Shown in pieces: positions 39,269 to 49,150 of a DNA stretch of 64,000 nucleotides. Both the position numbers and the translations under genes were made by a program. Below the pieces are notes generated by a model. That model saw nothing but the letters and a program-made list of their open reading frames with translations, had not been told where the DNA came from and searched no databases. The DNA comes from an uncultured Pelagibacteraceae bacterium. Lineage in GTDB: Bacteria > Pseudomonadota > Alphaproteobacteria > Pelagibacterales > Pelagibacteraceae. Location of the stretch: positions 86,495-150,494 of the forward strand of contig CACGVC010000001.1 of the NCBI GenBank assembly GCA_902576335.1, written 5' to 3'. How positions within the stretch are numbered: position 1 is the first letter of the stretch; each line of letters opens with the position of its first letter.

Positions 39269-40393
39269 TTATCTTTGATTTAATTGTAGAACTTTTCTGT
39301 GTTTATTACCTTTATAGCTCGCCAATGGTCTAATTAGTTTATTTGCTGCATGCTGTTCCATTATATGTGCCGACCATCCTGTAATTCTAGAAATTACAAA
39401 TATTGGTGTAAAAAAATCTGTATCAAAACCCATTAAATGATACGTTGGTCCAGTGGGATAATCTACATTAGGGTGTATGTTTTTTTTATCAATCATAACT
39501 CTTTCAACAATGTCGTAAATTTTTTCAAATTTTTTATCTTTTTTGATCTTTGCTACTTTAGCAAAATATTTTCTCATGGTAGGGACTCTCGAGTCACCAG
39601 ATTTATAAACTCTATGACCAAAACCCATTACAACTTCTTTTTTAGCGAGTGCATTGTTTATCCAATTTAATGCATTTTTAGGACTTTTTATTTTATTCAT
39701 CATATGCATGACTTCTTCATTTGCTCCACCATGAAGAGGACCTTTTAAACTTGCTATTGCACCAGTTATAGCTCCGTGAATATCAGACAAACTACTTGTT
39801 ATAGTTCTTGCTGTAAATGTTGAAACATTGAAACTGTGTTCAGCATATAAAATTAAAGACACATCAAATGCTTTAACAATTTCTTTTTGAGGAACTTTTC
39901 CAAAGCACATATAAAAAAAATTTTCAGACATATTTAAATTTTTTTTTGGTTTGATTATACTTTTACCTTTTCTTATTCTATAAAACGCAGCTAAAGCAGT
40001 TGGTGTCTTCGCCAAAATTCTAACTGCTTTTCTCATGTTTGCTTCAGGTGAAGAGTCTGTTGTCTCTTTATCCTCTAAACCCATGATGCTGACCGCAGTT
40101 CTAGCTACATCCATAGGATGAGATTTTTTTGGCATTTTTTTAATAAATGAGTAAAGATCTTTAGAGAGATCTCTATTATTTCTCTCCTCTTTTTCAAATT
40201 TTCTTAATTCTATAGAATTTGGTAAATCTTTATTCAAAATTAAATAGGCGACTTCTTCAAATTTACAATATTCACACAGATCTTGTGCTGCATAACCTCT
40301 ATAGGTAAGAGAATTTATCTCTGGCATTACTTTTGAAACTTCTGTTTCATCAACAACTATTCCGAGTAAGCCTTTTTTTATGTCATCACCCAT
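39269..40393 (-). CDS. prpC: 2-methylcitrate synthase (citrate synthase family)
   Basis: LTYRGYAAQDLCEYCKFEEVAYLIL, LYAEHSFNVSTFTARTI, GPLHGGANEEVM, GFGHRVYKSGDSR; adjacent to prpB and prpD. Confidence 0.9.
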   Translation of the reverse strand: MGDDIKKGLLGIVVDETEVSKVMPEINSLTYRGYAAQDLCEYCKFEEVAYLILNKDLPNSIELRKFEKEERNNRDLSKDLYSFIKKMPKKSHPMDVARTAVSIMGLEDKETTDSSPEANMRKAVRILAKTPTALAAFYRIRKGKSIIKPKKNLNMSENFFYMCFGKVPQKEIVKAFDVSLILYAEHSFNVSTFTARTITSSLSDIHGAITGAIASLKGPLHGGANEEVMHMMNKIKSPKNALNWINNALAKKEVVMGFGHRVYKSGDSRVPTMRKYFAKVAKIKKDKKFEKIYDIVERVMIDKKNIHPNVDYPTGPTYHLMGFDTDFFTPIFVISRITGWSAHIMEQHAANKLIRPLASYKGNKHRKVLQLNQR

Positions 40394-41289
40394 TATTCAT
40401 GTCCATCGGTATTAAAATTATAAATAGTCTCGTCTAAACTATTATATTTTTCATAATCCACAAGCTCATATAACCTTTTTCTTGTTTGCATCTTATCTAT
40501 AATATTGTTTTGGTGTCCATTTGCATAAATGTCTCTCAATCCATCTTCAACGTTTTTCATTGCTAATCTTTGAGTGGTGACTGGATAAATAACTATATTA
40601 TAACCAAATTGTTCCAATTCTTTATAATTGAACAATTTAGTTTTTCCAAATTCTGTCATATTCGCTAGCAAATAACATGAAAGCTCTTTTCTTACTTTTT
40701 CAAAATCTTTTTCATCATGTAAAGCTTCTGGAAAAACAATTTCAGCTCCAGCATCGATATAAGCTTTGCATCTATCAATCATCTTATCTATTCCTTCTAC
40801 ACTTTTTGCATCTGACCTAGCTATAATTTTTAAATTCTTGTCTTTTCTAGCTGAAACACATTCTTTGATTTTTTTAACCATAGCATCAGTAGAAATTAGC
40901 TCTTTATTATCTAGATGACCGCATCTTTTCCTTTCAATCTGATCTTCTATATGTACAGCTGAAATTCCAAATTCCTCAAAAGTTTGAATTGTTTCTTTAC
41001 AAGATTTAAAACCTGTATCTATATCAACAATAGTTGGAAGATTTGTAACTCTAGATATTAAATATGATCTTGTACTTACATCTTGCAATGTTGTTAATCC
41101 AATATCAGGAAAACCAAGATCATTGGCCATAACACCACCTGAAACATAAACTGCATCATACCCAATCTCCTCGATAAGTTTTGCTGTCAAAGGATTATAA
41201 GCACCAGGAACCCTTAAAATTCTATTTGATTTTAATTTCTTATCGAAATCCTCTCTTTTTTGATTTGGTTTTTTCTCAACAAAATGCAT
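40393..41289 (-). CDS. prpB: 2-methylisocitrate lyase (PEP mutase/ICL family)
   Basis: VPGAYNPLTAKLIEEIGYDAVYVSGGVMANDLGFPDIGLTTL; IVDIDTGF; EDQIERKRCGHLDNKEL. Confidence 0.93.
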   Translation of the reverse strand: MHFVEKKPNQKREDFDKKLKSNRILRVPGAYNPLTAKLIEEIGYDAVYVSGGVMANDLGFPDIGLTTLQDVSTRSYLISRVTNLPTIVDIDTGFKSCKETIQTFEEFGISAVHIEDQIERKRCGHLDNKELISTDAMVKKIKECVSARKDKNLKIIARSDAKSVEGIDKMIDRCKAYIDAGAEIVFPEALHDEKDFEKVRKELSCYLLANMTEFGKTKLFNYKELEQFGYNIVIYPVTTQRLAMKNVEDGLRDIYANGHQNNIIDKMQTRKRLYELVDYEKYNSLDETIYNFNTDGHE

Positions 41290-42791
41290 TAAAAAATTCC
41301 TTTTTTTAAGTTTCTTTTAAGCTTATTTTTTTTCACTTCTATGTTCAATTTATCTAATTGACCTGATTTTAATCTTTTTAAATTCTGTACTACTTTTAAA
41401 AATCTATCACTTTCTTTTTTAGTCAATAAATTTTCGGTTAAAGTTAAAAATTTATTTATATAATTCTTTCTCTTAAAGGGTCGTGATCCATAAGGATGGG
41501 CATCAGCTATATCTTGTTGTTCTGAAATTTTTTTACCATTTTTCAGAGTAATTACTACCCTTGCACCAAAAGCTTTCTTTCTGGGATCTGGATTATGGTA
41601 CTTTTTAGTCCATTTTTTATCTTCATGGGTCTTTATAGATTTCCAAATTTTTATCGTGCTTTTTTTCTTAGCCCTGGATTTAGTGTAAGATTTTATGTGG
41701 TGCCAGTTTCCATCTTCTAAAGCAACAGCAAAAATATACATTATTGAGTGATCTAAAGTTTCTCTACTTGCATTGGGGTCCATTTTTTGAGGATCATTTG
41801 CACCGGTCCCAATTACATAATGAGTATGATGACTTGTATAAATATCGATTTTTCTTATTTGATTTAAATTTTGCACTTTCTTTTTTAACTTTTTTGCTAA
41901 ATCAATTAATGCTTGTGACTGATATTCAGCTGAATATTCTTTTGTGTAAGTTTCAAGTATTGCTTTTTTAGCCTCACCTTTTTTTGGAAGTGGAACTTTA
42001 TATAATGCTTTTTTGCCATCTAGGATTCTGGCGATTACACTATCTTCGCCTTCATATATTGGACTTGGAGCACCTTCTCCTCGCATAACTCTATCAACAG
42101 CTTCTATTGCCAGTTTACCAGCATGAGCTGGTGCGTACGCTTTCCAACTGGATATCTCACCTTTTCTAGATTGCCTTGTAGAAATAGTTGTATGTAAAGC
42201 TTGTTGAACAGCCTGATAAATTGTTTCAGTATTTAACTTGAGCATCGATCCTATTCCTGCAGCAACACTAGGTCCCAAATGTGCAATATGATCAACTTTG
42301 TGTTTATGTAAACATATTCCCTTAACTAAATTAACTTGTACCTCATAAGCTGTAATAATCCCTCTTAGAAGATCTAATCCATTTTTTTTATTTTGTTGAG
42401 CTACACTTATCAATGGAGGAATATTATCTCCAGGATGACTGTAATCAGCTGCTAAAAAAGTGTCGTGGAAATCAAGTTCTCTAACAGCTGTTCCATTAGA
42501 CCACGCAGCCCACTCACAATCAAATTTTAATTTTTTGTTAACACCAAAGAGCGTGGCACCATTTTTTCTTGAGTGTTTAAGAGCCATTTCTCTAGATGAA
42601 ATAACAGGTTTTCTGTTTAGTGATGCGATTGCAACAGATGCATTATCAATAATTCTGTTAATCACCATTTCTATTGCATCTTTATTCAATTTTGCATTAT
42701 CACTAGCTATTTCAGCAATTTTCCAAGCAAGTTGTTTTTTTTTAGGTAAATAAATTTTAGACGGATAAACTTTTACTTTATGTATTATCAA
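41289..42791 (-). CDS. prpD: 2-methylcitrate dehydratase (MmgE/PrpD family), TTG start
   Basis: [82 protein letters not shown] upstream of TTG. Confidence 0.92.
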   Translation of the reverse strand: MIIHKVKVYPSKIYLPKKKQLAWKIAEIASDNAKLNKDAIEMVINRIIDNASVAIASLNRKPVISSREMALKHSRKNGATLFGVNKKLKFDCEWAAWSNGTAVRELDFHDTFLAADYSHPGDNIPPLISVAQQNKKNGLDLLRGIITAYEVQVNLVKGICLHKHKVDHIAHLGPSVAAGIGSMLKLNTETIYQAVQQALHTTISTRQSRKGEISSWKAYAPAHAGKLAIEAVDRVMRGEGAPSPIYEGEDSVIARILDGKKALYKVPLPKKGEAKKAILETYTKEYSAEYQSQALIDLAKKLKKKVQNLNQIRKIDIYTSHHTHYVIGTGANDPQKMDPNASRETLDHSIMYIFAVALEDGNWHHIKSYTKSRAKKKSTIKIWKSIKTHEDKKWTKKYHNPDPRKKAFGARVVITLKNGKKISEQQDIADAHPYGSRPFKRKNYINKFLTLTENLLTKKESDRFLKVVQNLKRLKSGQLDKLNIEVKKNKLKRNLKKGIF

Positions 42792-42845
42792 AATAACTCC
42801 TAAATATTGGAATCGTTTTTAATAGTTAAAAAAAAATAATCAATA

Positions 42846-43529
42846 TTAAAGATATTTTGCTACTATTTTTTCTATACCTACAAAGTCTTTTATTAGGTGA
42901 TTGTGGTAAATTTCAGTTGTATTTTTTTCAGTATATCCGTCTTCGAGCAAGATGATTGGTATGTCTGCACTTTTGGCAGCATTAGCATCTGTCTCGCTAT
43001 CTCCTATCATTAATGATTTTTTTAAATTTCCATTCAGTATTTCAATTACTGAAGTTAAATGTCGAGGATCAGGTTTACAATAATCAAAAGTATTATGCCC
43101 AGCAACATATTCAAAAAAATCATAAATCCCAATTTTTTTTAAAAGATCAATGGCTAAATGCTCTTGTTTATTTGTACAAACTGCCATGGATATATCGTTA
43201 TCTTTTGACCATTTTAAAAAATCTTTAACACCATTTATTAATGTGCTCTCATTAACAATATTTTTTCCATAGAAATCAATGAAATCTTTTACCATCTCTT
43301 TTTTTATTTTTTCATCTTGGACTTTTCCGAATTCTTTTTTAGCTTGCCCCCAAATTGATCGTCCAAGCATCGCGCCAGCACCTTGTCCAACAAGATTTCT
43401 AATTTCCTCAGTCGATTTGGTTGGGTATCCAAATTTATTCATAACATGATTGTGTGCTCGCATTAAATCTGGCGCTGTATCAACTAAAGTGCCATCCAAA
43501 TCAAATAGAATTGTAAATTTTTCTTTCAT
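42846..43529 (-). CDS. gph: HAD-superfamily phosphoglycolate phosphatase-like hydrolase
   Basis: ILFDLDGTLVDTAPDLMRAHN; VCTNKQEHLAIDLLKKIGI; CKPDPRHL; MIGDSETDANAAKSA. Confidence 0.88.
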   Translation of the reverse strand: MKEKFTILFDLDGTLVDTAPDLMRAHNHVMNKFGYPTKSTEEIRNLVGQGAGAMLGRSIWGQAKKEFGKVQDEKIKKEMVKDFIDFYGKNIVNESTLINGVKDFLKWSKDNDISMAVCTNKQEHLAIDLLKKIGIYDFFEYVAGHNTFDYCKPDPRHLTSVIEILNGNLKKSLMIGDSETDANAAKSADIPIILLEDGYTEKNTTEIYHNHLIKDFVGIEKIVAKYL

Positions 43530-43600
43530 AATTAAAAGTATTTTTAAGAAACATTTTGTGAATTAAGAAACATATATACATATTATAAAGATTTTCATAG

Positions 43601-44218
43601 ATGAAAGAGTCAAATTTACAAAAGATACAAAATAATCTTAGAAATAAATTTTCTAAATTAGGTGTCAAAATGTTAGGCCCAGAAACAATTTATTTTTCAA
43701 AAGATACCAAGATTGGAAAAAATGTTACCATTGAACCTTATGTAGTTTTTGGTGCTAAAGTTAGAGTAGGAAACAATGTGATCATAAGATCTTTTTCACA
43801 TTTGGAAAATTGTAGATTGGAAAACAAGGTTGAAGTTGGACCATATGCTCGAATTAGACCCGGTACACTTTTAAAAGAAAATTCTAAAATTGGTAATTTT
43901 GTGGAAATAAAAAAAAGCACGGTTGGTAAAAAATCAAAAATAAATCATCTAACATATATTGGAGATAGTGAAATAGGTAAATTTGTAAATGTGGGAGCTG
44001 GAACAATTACATGTAATTATGATGGAAAAAAAAAAAATAAAACCAAAATAAAAGATAAAGTATTTGTTGGATCCAATTCATCCCTAGTAGCTCCATTAAC
44101 AATTGGTGAAAGAAGTGTAATTGGAGCTGGCTCAGTTATTACAAAAAATGTGGGCAAGAAATCTTTATCATTATCAAGAAGTTTACAAACTGAAATAAAA
44201 AATTATAAAAAGAAATAA
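43601..44218 (+). CDS. Stand-alone GlmU C-terminal acetyltransferase (LbetaH) domain
   Basis: GPETIYFSKDTKIGKNVTIEPYVVFG; VGPYARIRPGTLL; KINHLTYIGDSEIGKFVNVGAGTITCNYDGKKKNKT; no N-terminal uridylyltransferase domain. Confidence 0.88.
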   Translation: MKESNLQKIQNNLRNKFSKLGVKMLGPETIYFSKDTKIGKNVTIEPYVVFGAKVRVGNNVIIRSFSHLENCRLENKVEVGPYARIRPGTLLKENSKIGNFVEIKKSTVGKKSKINHLTYIGDSEIGKFVNVGAGTITCNYDGKKKNKTKIKDKVFVGSNSSLVAPLTIGERSVIGAGSVITKNVGKKSLSLSRSLQTEIKNYKKK

Positions 44219-44220
44219 TC

Positions 44221-46041
44221 ATGTGTGGAATTATAGGTATTAATAGTAACAAATCTGTTTCAGCTACAATTATTAATTCATTAAAAAAATTAGAGTACAG
44301 AGGCTATGACTCAGCTGGTATTGCAACGCTTTCAAACGGTTTGATAAATGAGGTAAAGTCAGAGGGAAGAGTTGATAATTTAGAAAAAAATTCTATAGTT
44401 CAAAATATGGAGGGAAATATTGGCATTGGTCATGTCAGATGGGCCACCCATGGTTTACCAAATAGTATCAATGCTCACCCACATTCTTCTCAGAATGTAT
44501 CAGTTGTTCATAACGGTATAATAGAAAATTCAACTTTATTAAAAAAATTTTTATTAGCTAGAGGTCATAAATTCAAATCTCAAACAGATACAGAAGTCAT
44601 TGTTCATTTAATTACCGAGAATTTAAAAACAGAAAATATTATTGATTCAATTAAAAAAACCTTAAAAGCTCTTCATGGAAGTTTTGCCTTAGGTATAATA
44701 TTTAAGGATCAACCAGATTTAATTGTTGGCGCAAGAAGAGGTTCACCCTTAGCTGTTGGTTATGGACCAAATGAAAATTATTTAGGATCAGACTCTTATG
44801 CGCTTAAATCAATGACTAATAAAATTACTTATTTAAATGATGGTGAGTTTTGTATTGTTAAAAAAAACCATGTGGAATTTTTCAATGATGATGGAGTTAA
44901 AATAAATAAAAAAGTCTTAGAGTTATCAAGTGAGGAAGAAAAATACGACAAAGGTGAATATAAACATTTTATGGCTAAAGAAATTGAGGAACAGCCTCTA
45001 ACAATAAAAAATGGTATTGATGAATATATAGACACAGCTAATAATGATATAAATATTTATAATATTCCTTGGAAAAGAGATGAAATTTCATCTATTACTT
45101 TGGTTGGTTGTGGAACTGCTTATCACTCTTGTTTAATGGCCAAATATTGGTTTGAGGAATTAACTTCACTTGATGTCAATGTTGATATAGCTTCAGAATT
45201 TAGATATAAAAAAAATAGGTTTAAGAAAGATAATTTATATGTTTTTGTTTCACAATCAGGCGAAACAGCAGATACTTATGCTGCGCTTGATTTATGTAAT
45301 AAAAATAACATGAAAACATGCGCAGTTGTTAATGTTATTGAAAGTTCAATAGCAAGAGACTCTGAATTTGTTCTACCTATTCATTGTGGTATTGAAATAG
45401 GTGTAGCTTCTACAAAAGCATTTTTAGGCCAGATCTTGATACTATATATACTTGCATTAAAATTGGGCCTACTAAGAGGTGATTTAGAAAAAAAAGAGTT
45501 TTCTAAAAAATTAAGTGACCTAAAAAATTTACCAAAGTTAATAGAAGAAACTTTATTAATTGACAACAAAATACAAAATATTTCTTATACTTTTAATGAA
45601 GCAAAAGGGTCAATGTTCTTAGGTAGAGGTTTTTCTTATCCAATTGCATTAGAGGGTGCCCTAAAATTAAAAGAATTATCTTACATTCATGCGGAAGGAT
45701 ATCCAGCTGGTGAAATGAAACATGGACCATTGGCATTAATTGAGGAAGGTATGCCAGTTGTTGTGTTGGCACCTAGAGATAATTATTACAAAAAAACAAT
45801 ATCAAACATGCAAGAGGTGATTGCGAGAGGTGCTAAGGTTCTATTAATCACAAATAAAAGTAAAGACGAAATCGTTTCAGAAAATATTTGGGAAACTATT
45901 GAAGTTGAGAGCACTAATGAAGATCTCTTACCATTCTTATTAACAATACCATTACAAAAACTAGCTTACTATTCTGCATTAAAAAAAGGTTTTGATATAG
46001 ATAAACCCAGAAACTTAGCGAAATCAGTTACAGTTGAGTAA
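44221..46041 (+). CDS. glmS: Glutamine-fructose-6-phosphate aminotransferase
   Basis: MCGIIGI N-terminus; LEYRGYDSAGIA; GIGHVRWATHG; SQSGETADTYAAL; terminal KPRNLAKSVTVE. Confidence 0.97.
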   Translation: MCGIIGINSNKSVSATIINSLKKLEYRGYDSAGIATLSNGLINEVKSEGRVDNLEKNSIVQNMEGNIGIGHVRWATHGLPNSINAHPHSSQNVSVVHNGIIENSTLLKKFLLARGHKFKSQTDTEVIVHLITENLKTENIIDSIKKTLKALHGSFALGIIFKDQPDLIVGARRGSPLAVGYGPNENYLGSDSYALKSMTNKITYLNDGEFCIVKKNHVEFFNDDGVKINKKVLELSSEEEKYDKGEYKHFMAKEIEEQPLTIKNGIDEYIDTANNDINIYNIPWKRDEISSITLVGCGTAYHSCLMAKYWFEELTSLDVNVDIASEFRYKKNRFKKDNLYVFVSQSGETADTYAALDLCNKNNMKTCAVVNVIESSIARDSEFVLPIHCGIEIGVASTKAFLGQILILYILALKLGLLRGDLEKKEFSKKLSDLKNLPKLIEETLLIDNKIQNISYTFNEAKGSMFLGRGFSYPIALEGALKLKELSYIHAEGYPAGEMKHGPLALIEEGMPVVVLAPRDNYYKKTISNMQEVIARGAKVLLITNKSKDEIVSENIWETIEVESTNEDLLPFLLTIPLQKLAYYSALKKGFDIDKPRNLAKSVTVE

Positions 46042-46044
46042 GTT

Positions 46045-46872
46045 GTGTCAAAAATTACGTTTAAAACTAATGTTAATTTTTGGCAAATTGCCAGCTTTGC
46101 TAATGCAAGAAAAATTAATGATTTTATTTTGCTCGAACAAGCTTTTAATCAAAATGTATTAAAAGAAAAAAATAAAAGATTTCTTAAAAAATTTATTAGT
46201 TATTTTAAAGGGTATAAAAATATAAAATCCCAATTATACCAAGATGTTTTTGCCTCATTCATAATCAGCAATAATTTTGATAAAACATTTTTAGAATTTG
46301 GAGCAACAGATGGCCTGGAATTATCAAATTCATACATGTTAGAAAACTTATTAGGTTGGAAAGGAGTTTTATCTGAACCAAGTTCTCAATGGCATAACTT
46401 ATTAAAAAAAAATAGAGCAAACACAAAGATTATTACCAAATGTATTTGGTCTGAGACTGGAAAAACTTTAGATTTTTTTATGTCAGATGAGGGTATTTAT
46501 TCTACTTTAAATGATTTTGTGGACAGTGATAAGAATTCTATGCCAGGAAACACTAAAGCAAGAAAGAAAGCTGGTAAAGTAATAGCAGTAGAAACAATTT
46601 CCCTTAATGATGTAATTAAAGAATATTTTGATAATAAATCTCCCTCATATATTTCAATTGATACTGAGGGCTCTGAATTTAAAATTTTAGAAACTTTTAA
46701 TTTTAAGATCTATAGGCCAAAAGTATTTACAATAGAGCATAATTTTACTGAATTACAAAATAAGATAGATGAATTAATGAGTTCTAATGGTTATGAGAGG
46801 GTTTTTAGAGAGCTAACAAGTTTTGATGCATGGTATGTATCTAGTGAAACATTAAAAGAATTAGATTTTTAA
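46045..46872 (+). CDS. FkbM family methyltransferase (GTG start)
   Basis: FLEFGATDGLELSNSYMLENLLGWKGVLSEPS; YISIDTEGSEFKILETFNF. Confidence 0.85.
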   Translation: MSKITFKTNVNFWQIASFANARKINDFILLEQAFNQNVLKEKNKRFLKKFISYFKGYKNIKSQLYQDVFASFIISNNFDKTFLEFGATDGLELSNSYMLENLLGWKGVLSEPSSQWHNLLKKNRANTKIITKCIWSETGKTLDFFMSDEGIYSTLNDFVDSDKNSMPGNTKARKKAGKVIAVETISLNDVIKEYFDNKSPSYISIDTEGSEFKILETFNFKIYRPKVFTIEHNFTELQNKIDELMSSNGYERVFRELTSFDAWYVSSETLKELDF

Positions 46873-46942
46873 TAACATTTTATGAGCTTTAATTCTGAGT
46901 TGATTACTGATTAAACTCTGATACAACAATCGCAGGTTGAAC

Positions 46943-48322
46943 ATGAAAAATTGGAAAATAAATAGTTGGAGAAAGTTTCCGGTAAAACACATTCCTGAAT
47001 ACCCAGACAAAAAGGAATTGGAACAAGTGTTAGGTAAAATTAAAAACTTTCCACCACTCGTTTTTGCTGGGGAGACAAGACACTTAAAGCAACAACTTGC
47101 TGAAGTTGTAGATGGTAAAGCTTTTTTACTTCAGGGGGGAGACTGTGCAGAGAGTTTTGCAGAATTTAATCCAGATAATATTAGAGATACATTTAAACTA
47201 ATTTTGCAAATGTCATTAGTTTTAACCTATTCAGCATCACTTCCAGTAATCAAACTCGGAAGAATTGCGGGTCAGTTTGCTAAACCAAGGAGTGCACCAA
47301 CCGAAAAACAAAGGAATTTAGAACTTCCAAGTTATTTAGGTGATAATGTTAATGGTATTGAGTTTAATAAAAAAGCAAGAGAGCATGATCCAAAAAGACT
47401 TTTTAGAGCATACTCACAATCTGCATCAACTTTGAACTTATTAAGGGCTTTTTCAAAAGGAGGTTTTGCAGATTTGAATAAAGTTCACTTGTGGAATTTA
47501 GACTATATAAAAAAAAGTCCTCAAGCTAAGAAATTTAAGGATTTAGAAGATAAGATTGCTGATGCATTAGCTTTTATGTCAGCTTGTGGAATTACTTCAG
47601 ATTTTAACAACAGATTATATACAGTTAATTTTTGGACATCACATGAGGCTTTACATTTACCTTTTGAGGAAAGTATGACAAGAATAGACTCTACAACTGG
47701 AGAATATCATGACACATCTGCTCACTTTGTGTGGATTGGTGATAGAACGCGACAGTTAGATGGAGGTCATGTTGAATTTTGCAGAGGAATTGAAAATCCA
47801 ATAGGAATAAAATGTGGACCCACTAGCAAACCAGATGAAATAGTAAAAATTTGCAATTTGATAAATCCGAAAAATCAAAAAGGTAAGATCACTTTAATTT
47901 CTAGATTTGGACACGACTCAGTTGAAAAATTTTTACCAAAACTTGTAAGAACGATTAAAAAAGAGGGTTTAAACGTAATTTGGTCTTGCGATCCAATGCA
48001 TGGAAACACAATCAAATCTACAACTGGATTTAAAACTAGACCATTCAATAGGGTTTTAAAAGAAGTAAGAGATGTATTTGCAGTTCACCAAAGTGAGGGT
48101 TCTTACGCAGGAGGCTTACATATTGAAATGACTGGTCAAAATGTGACAGAATGTACTGGTGGTGCAAGAAAAATTTCTGATGCTGATTTGTCAAGTAGAT
48201 ATCACACTCATTGTGATCCTAGACTTAATGCAGATCAAGCCTTAGAATTAGCATTCTTAATATCAGATGAGATTAAAAAGAATAGCAGCTATTCGAAAAA
48301 CTCTATTCAAGTGGCATCTTGA
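46943..48322 (+). CDS. 3-deoxy-7-phosphoheptulonate synthase class II
   Basis: FAGETRHLKQQLAEV, FLLQGGDCAESFAEF, RIAGQFAKPRSAPTE, WSCDPMHGNTIK, GGLHIEMTGQNVTECTGG; ORF TTG at 46937 is less likely than ATG 46943. Confidence 0.95.
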   Translation: MKNWKINSWRKFPVKHIPEYPDKKELEQVLGKIKNFPPLVFAGETRHLKQQLAEVVDGKAFLLQGGDCAESFAEFNPDNIRDTFKLILQMSLVLTYSASLPVIKLGRIAGQFAKPRSAPTEKQRNLELPSYLGDNVNGIEFNKKAREHDPKRLFRAYSQSASTLNLLRAFSKGGFADLNKVHLWNLDYIKKSPQAKKFKDLEDKIADALAFMSACGITSDFNNRLYTVNFWTSHEALHLPFEESMTRIDSTTGEYHDTSAHFVWIGDRTRQLDGGHVEFCRGIENPIGIKCGPTSKPDEIVKICNLINPKNQKGKITLISRFGHDSVEKFLPKLVRTIKKEGLNVIWSCDPMHGNTIKSTTGFKTRPFNRVLKEVRDVFAVHQSEGSYAGGLHIEMTGQNVTECTGGARKISDADLSSRYHTHCDPRLNADQALELAFLISDEIKKNSSYSKNSIQVAS

Positions 48323-48361
48323 TCTATTGCTTTAAATTGTAAGATTGTTAAGTATTATTCT

Positions 48362-49099
48362 ATGAATCCCAAAGAAAAAGTAAAATATATATCAAATTGG
48401 ATAAAATCATATGTTGATCAAATGCCATCTAAAGCTCAAGCTTTGGTAATTGGTATATCAGGAGGAGTCGACTCATCTGTATCAAGTACATTAAGCGCGA
48501 TGACAGGCTTAAAAACTATTGTTTTAACCATGCCTATAAAGCAAATAGAAAACCAACATGATTTAAGTTTAAAACATCAACAATGGTTAGTAAAAAATTT
48601 TAAAAATGTTGAGGCACACACTATAAGTTTGGATAAATTATTTGAGACATTTTCATCAACATTAAATAAATTTGACAACGAACATGGATTTGCAAATTCA
48701 AGAGCAAGATTGAGAATGACAACTCTTTATCAAGTAGCGGCTGCCAATAAAGGGATAGTTGTTGGAACAGGTAATAAAGTAGAGGATTTTGGAGTTGGAT
48801 TTTATACAAAATATGGAGATGGTGGTGTTGATATTTCACCAATAGCAGATTGTAACAAAACTGAAGTTTGGGAAATTGGAAAAGAACTTGGAATATTACA
48901 AGAGATTATCGATGCTGCTCCAACAGATGGTCTTTGGGATGATGGAAGAACTGATGAGGGTCAGTTAGGTTTTGACTATCAAGCTCTAGAGGATGCAATG
49001 AAGAATCCTAATTCTCCACATAAAACAGAATACGAAAAAATTAGAAAACAAAATATGCATAAAATGGAGCCTATTCCAGTATGCAAAATTCCTAGTTAA
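48362..49099 (+). CDS. nadE: NH3-dependent NAD+ synthetase
   Basis: LVIGISGGVDSSVSSTL; VGTGNKVEDFGVGFYTKYGDGGVDISPIADCNKTEVW. Confidence 0.95.
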   Translation: MNPKEKVKYISNWIKSYVDQMPSKAQALVIGISGGVDSSVSSTLSAMTGLKTIVLTMPIKQIENQHDLSLKHQQWLVKNFKNVEAHTISLDKLFETFSSTLNKFDNEHGFANSRARLRMTTLYQVAAANKGIVVGTGNKVEDFGVGFYTKYGDGGVDISPIADCNKTEVWEIGKELGILQEIIDAAPTDGLWDDGRTDEGQLGFDYQALEDAMKNPNSPHKTEYEKIRKQNMHKMEPIPVCKIPS

Positions 49100-49150
49100 T
49101 CAATTAGATTAACAAATCATCAAATAAGGTATATTTCTTAATCAAGTGAA

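Noticed and set aside
43601-44218. glmU fragment as a pseudogene
   Set aside because: ORF is intact, starts with ATG, keeps catalytic motifs and is directly coupled to glmS; a functional split domain is more likely.
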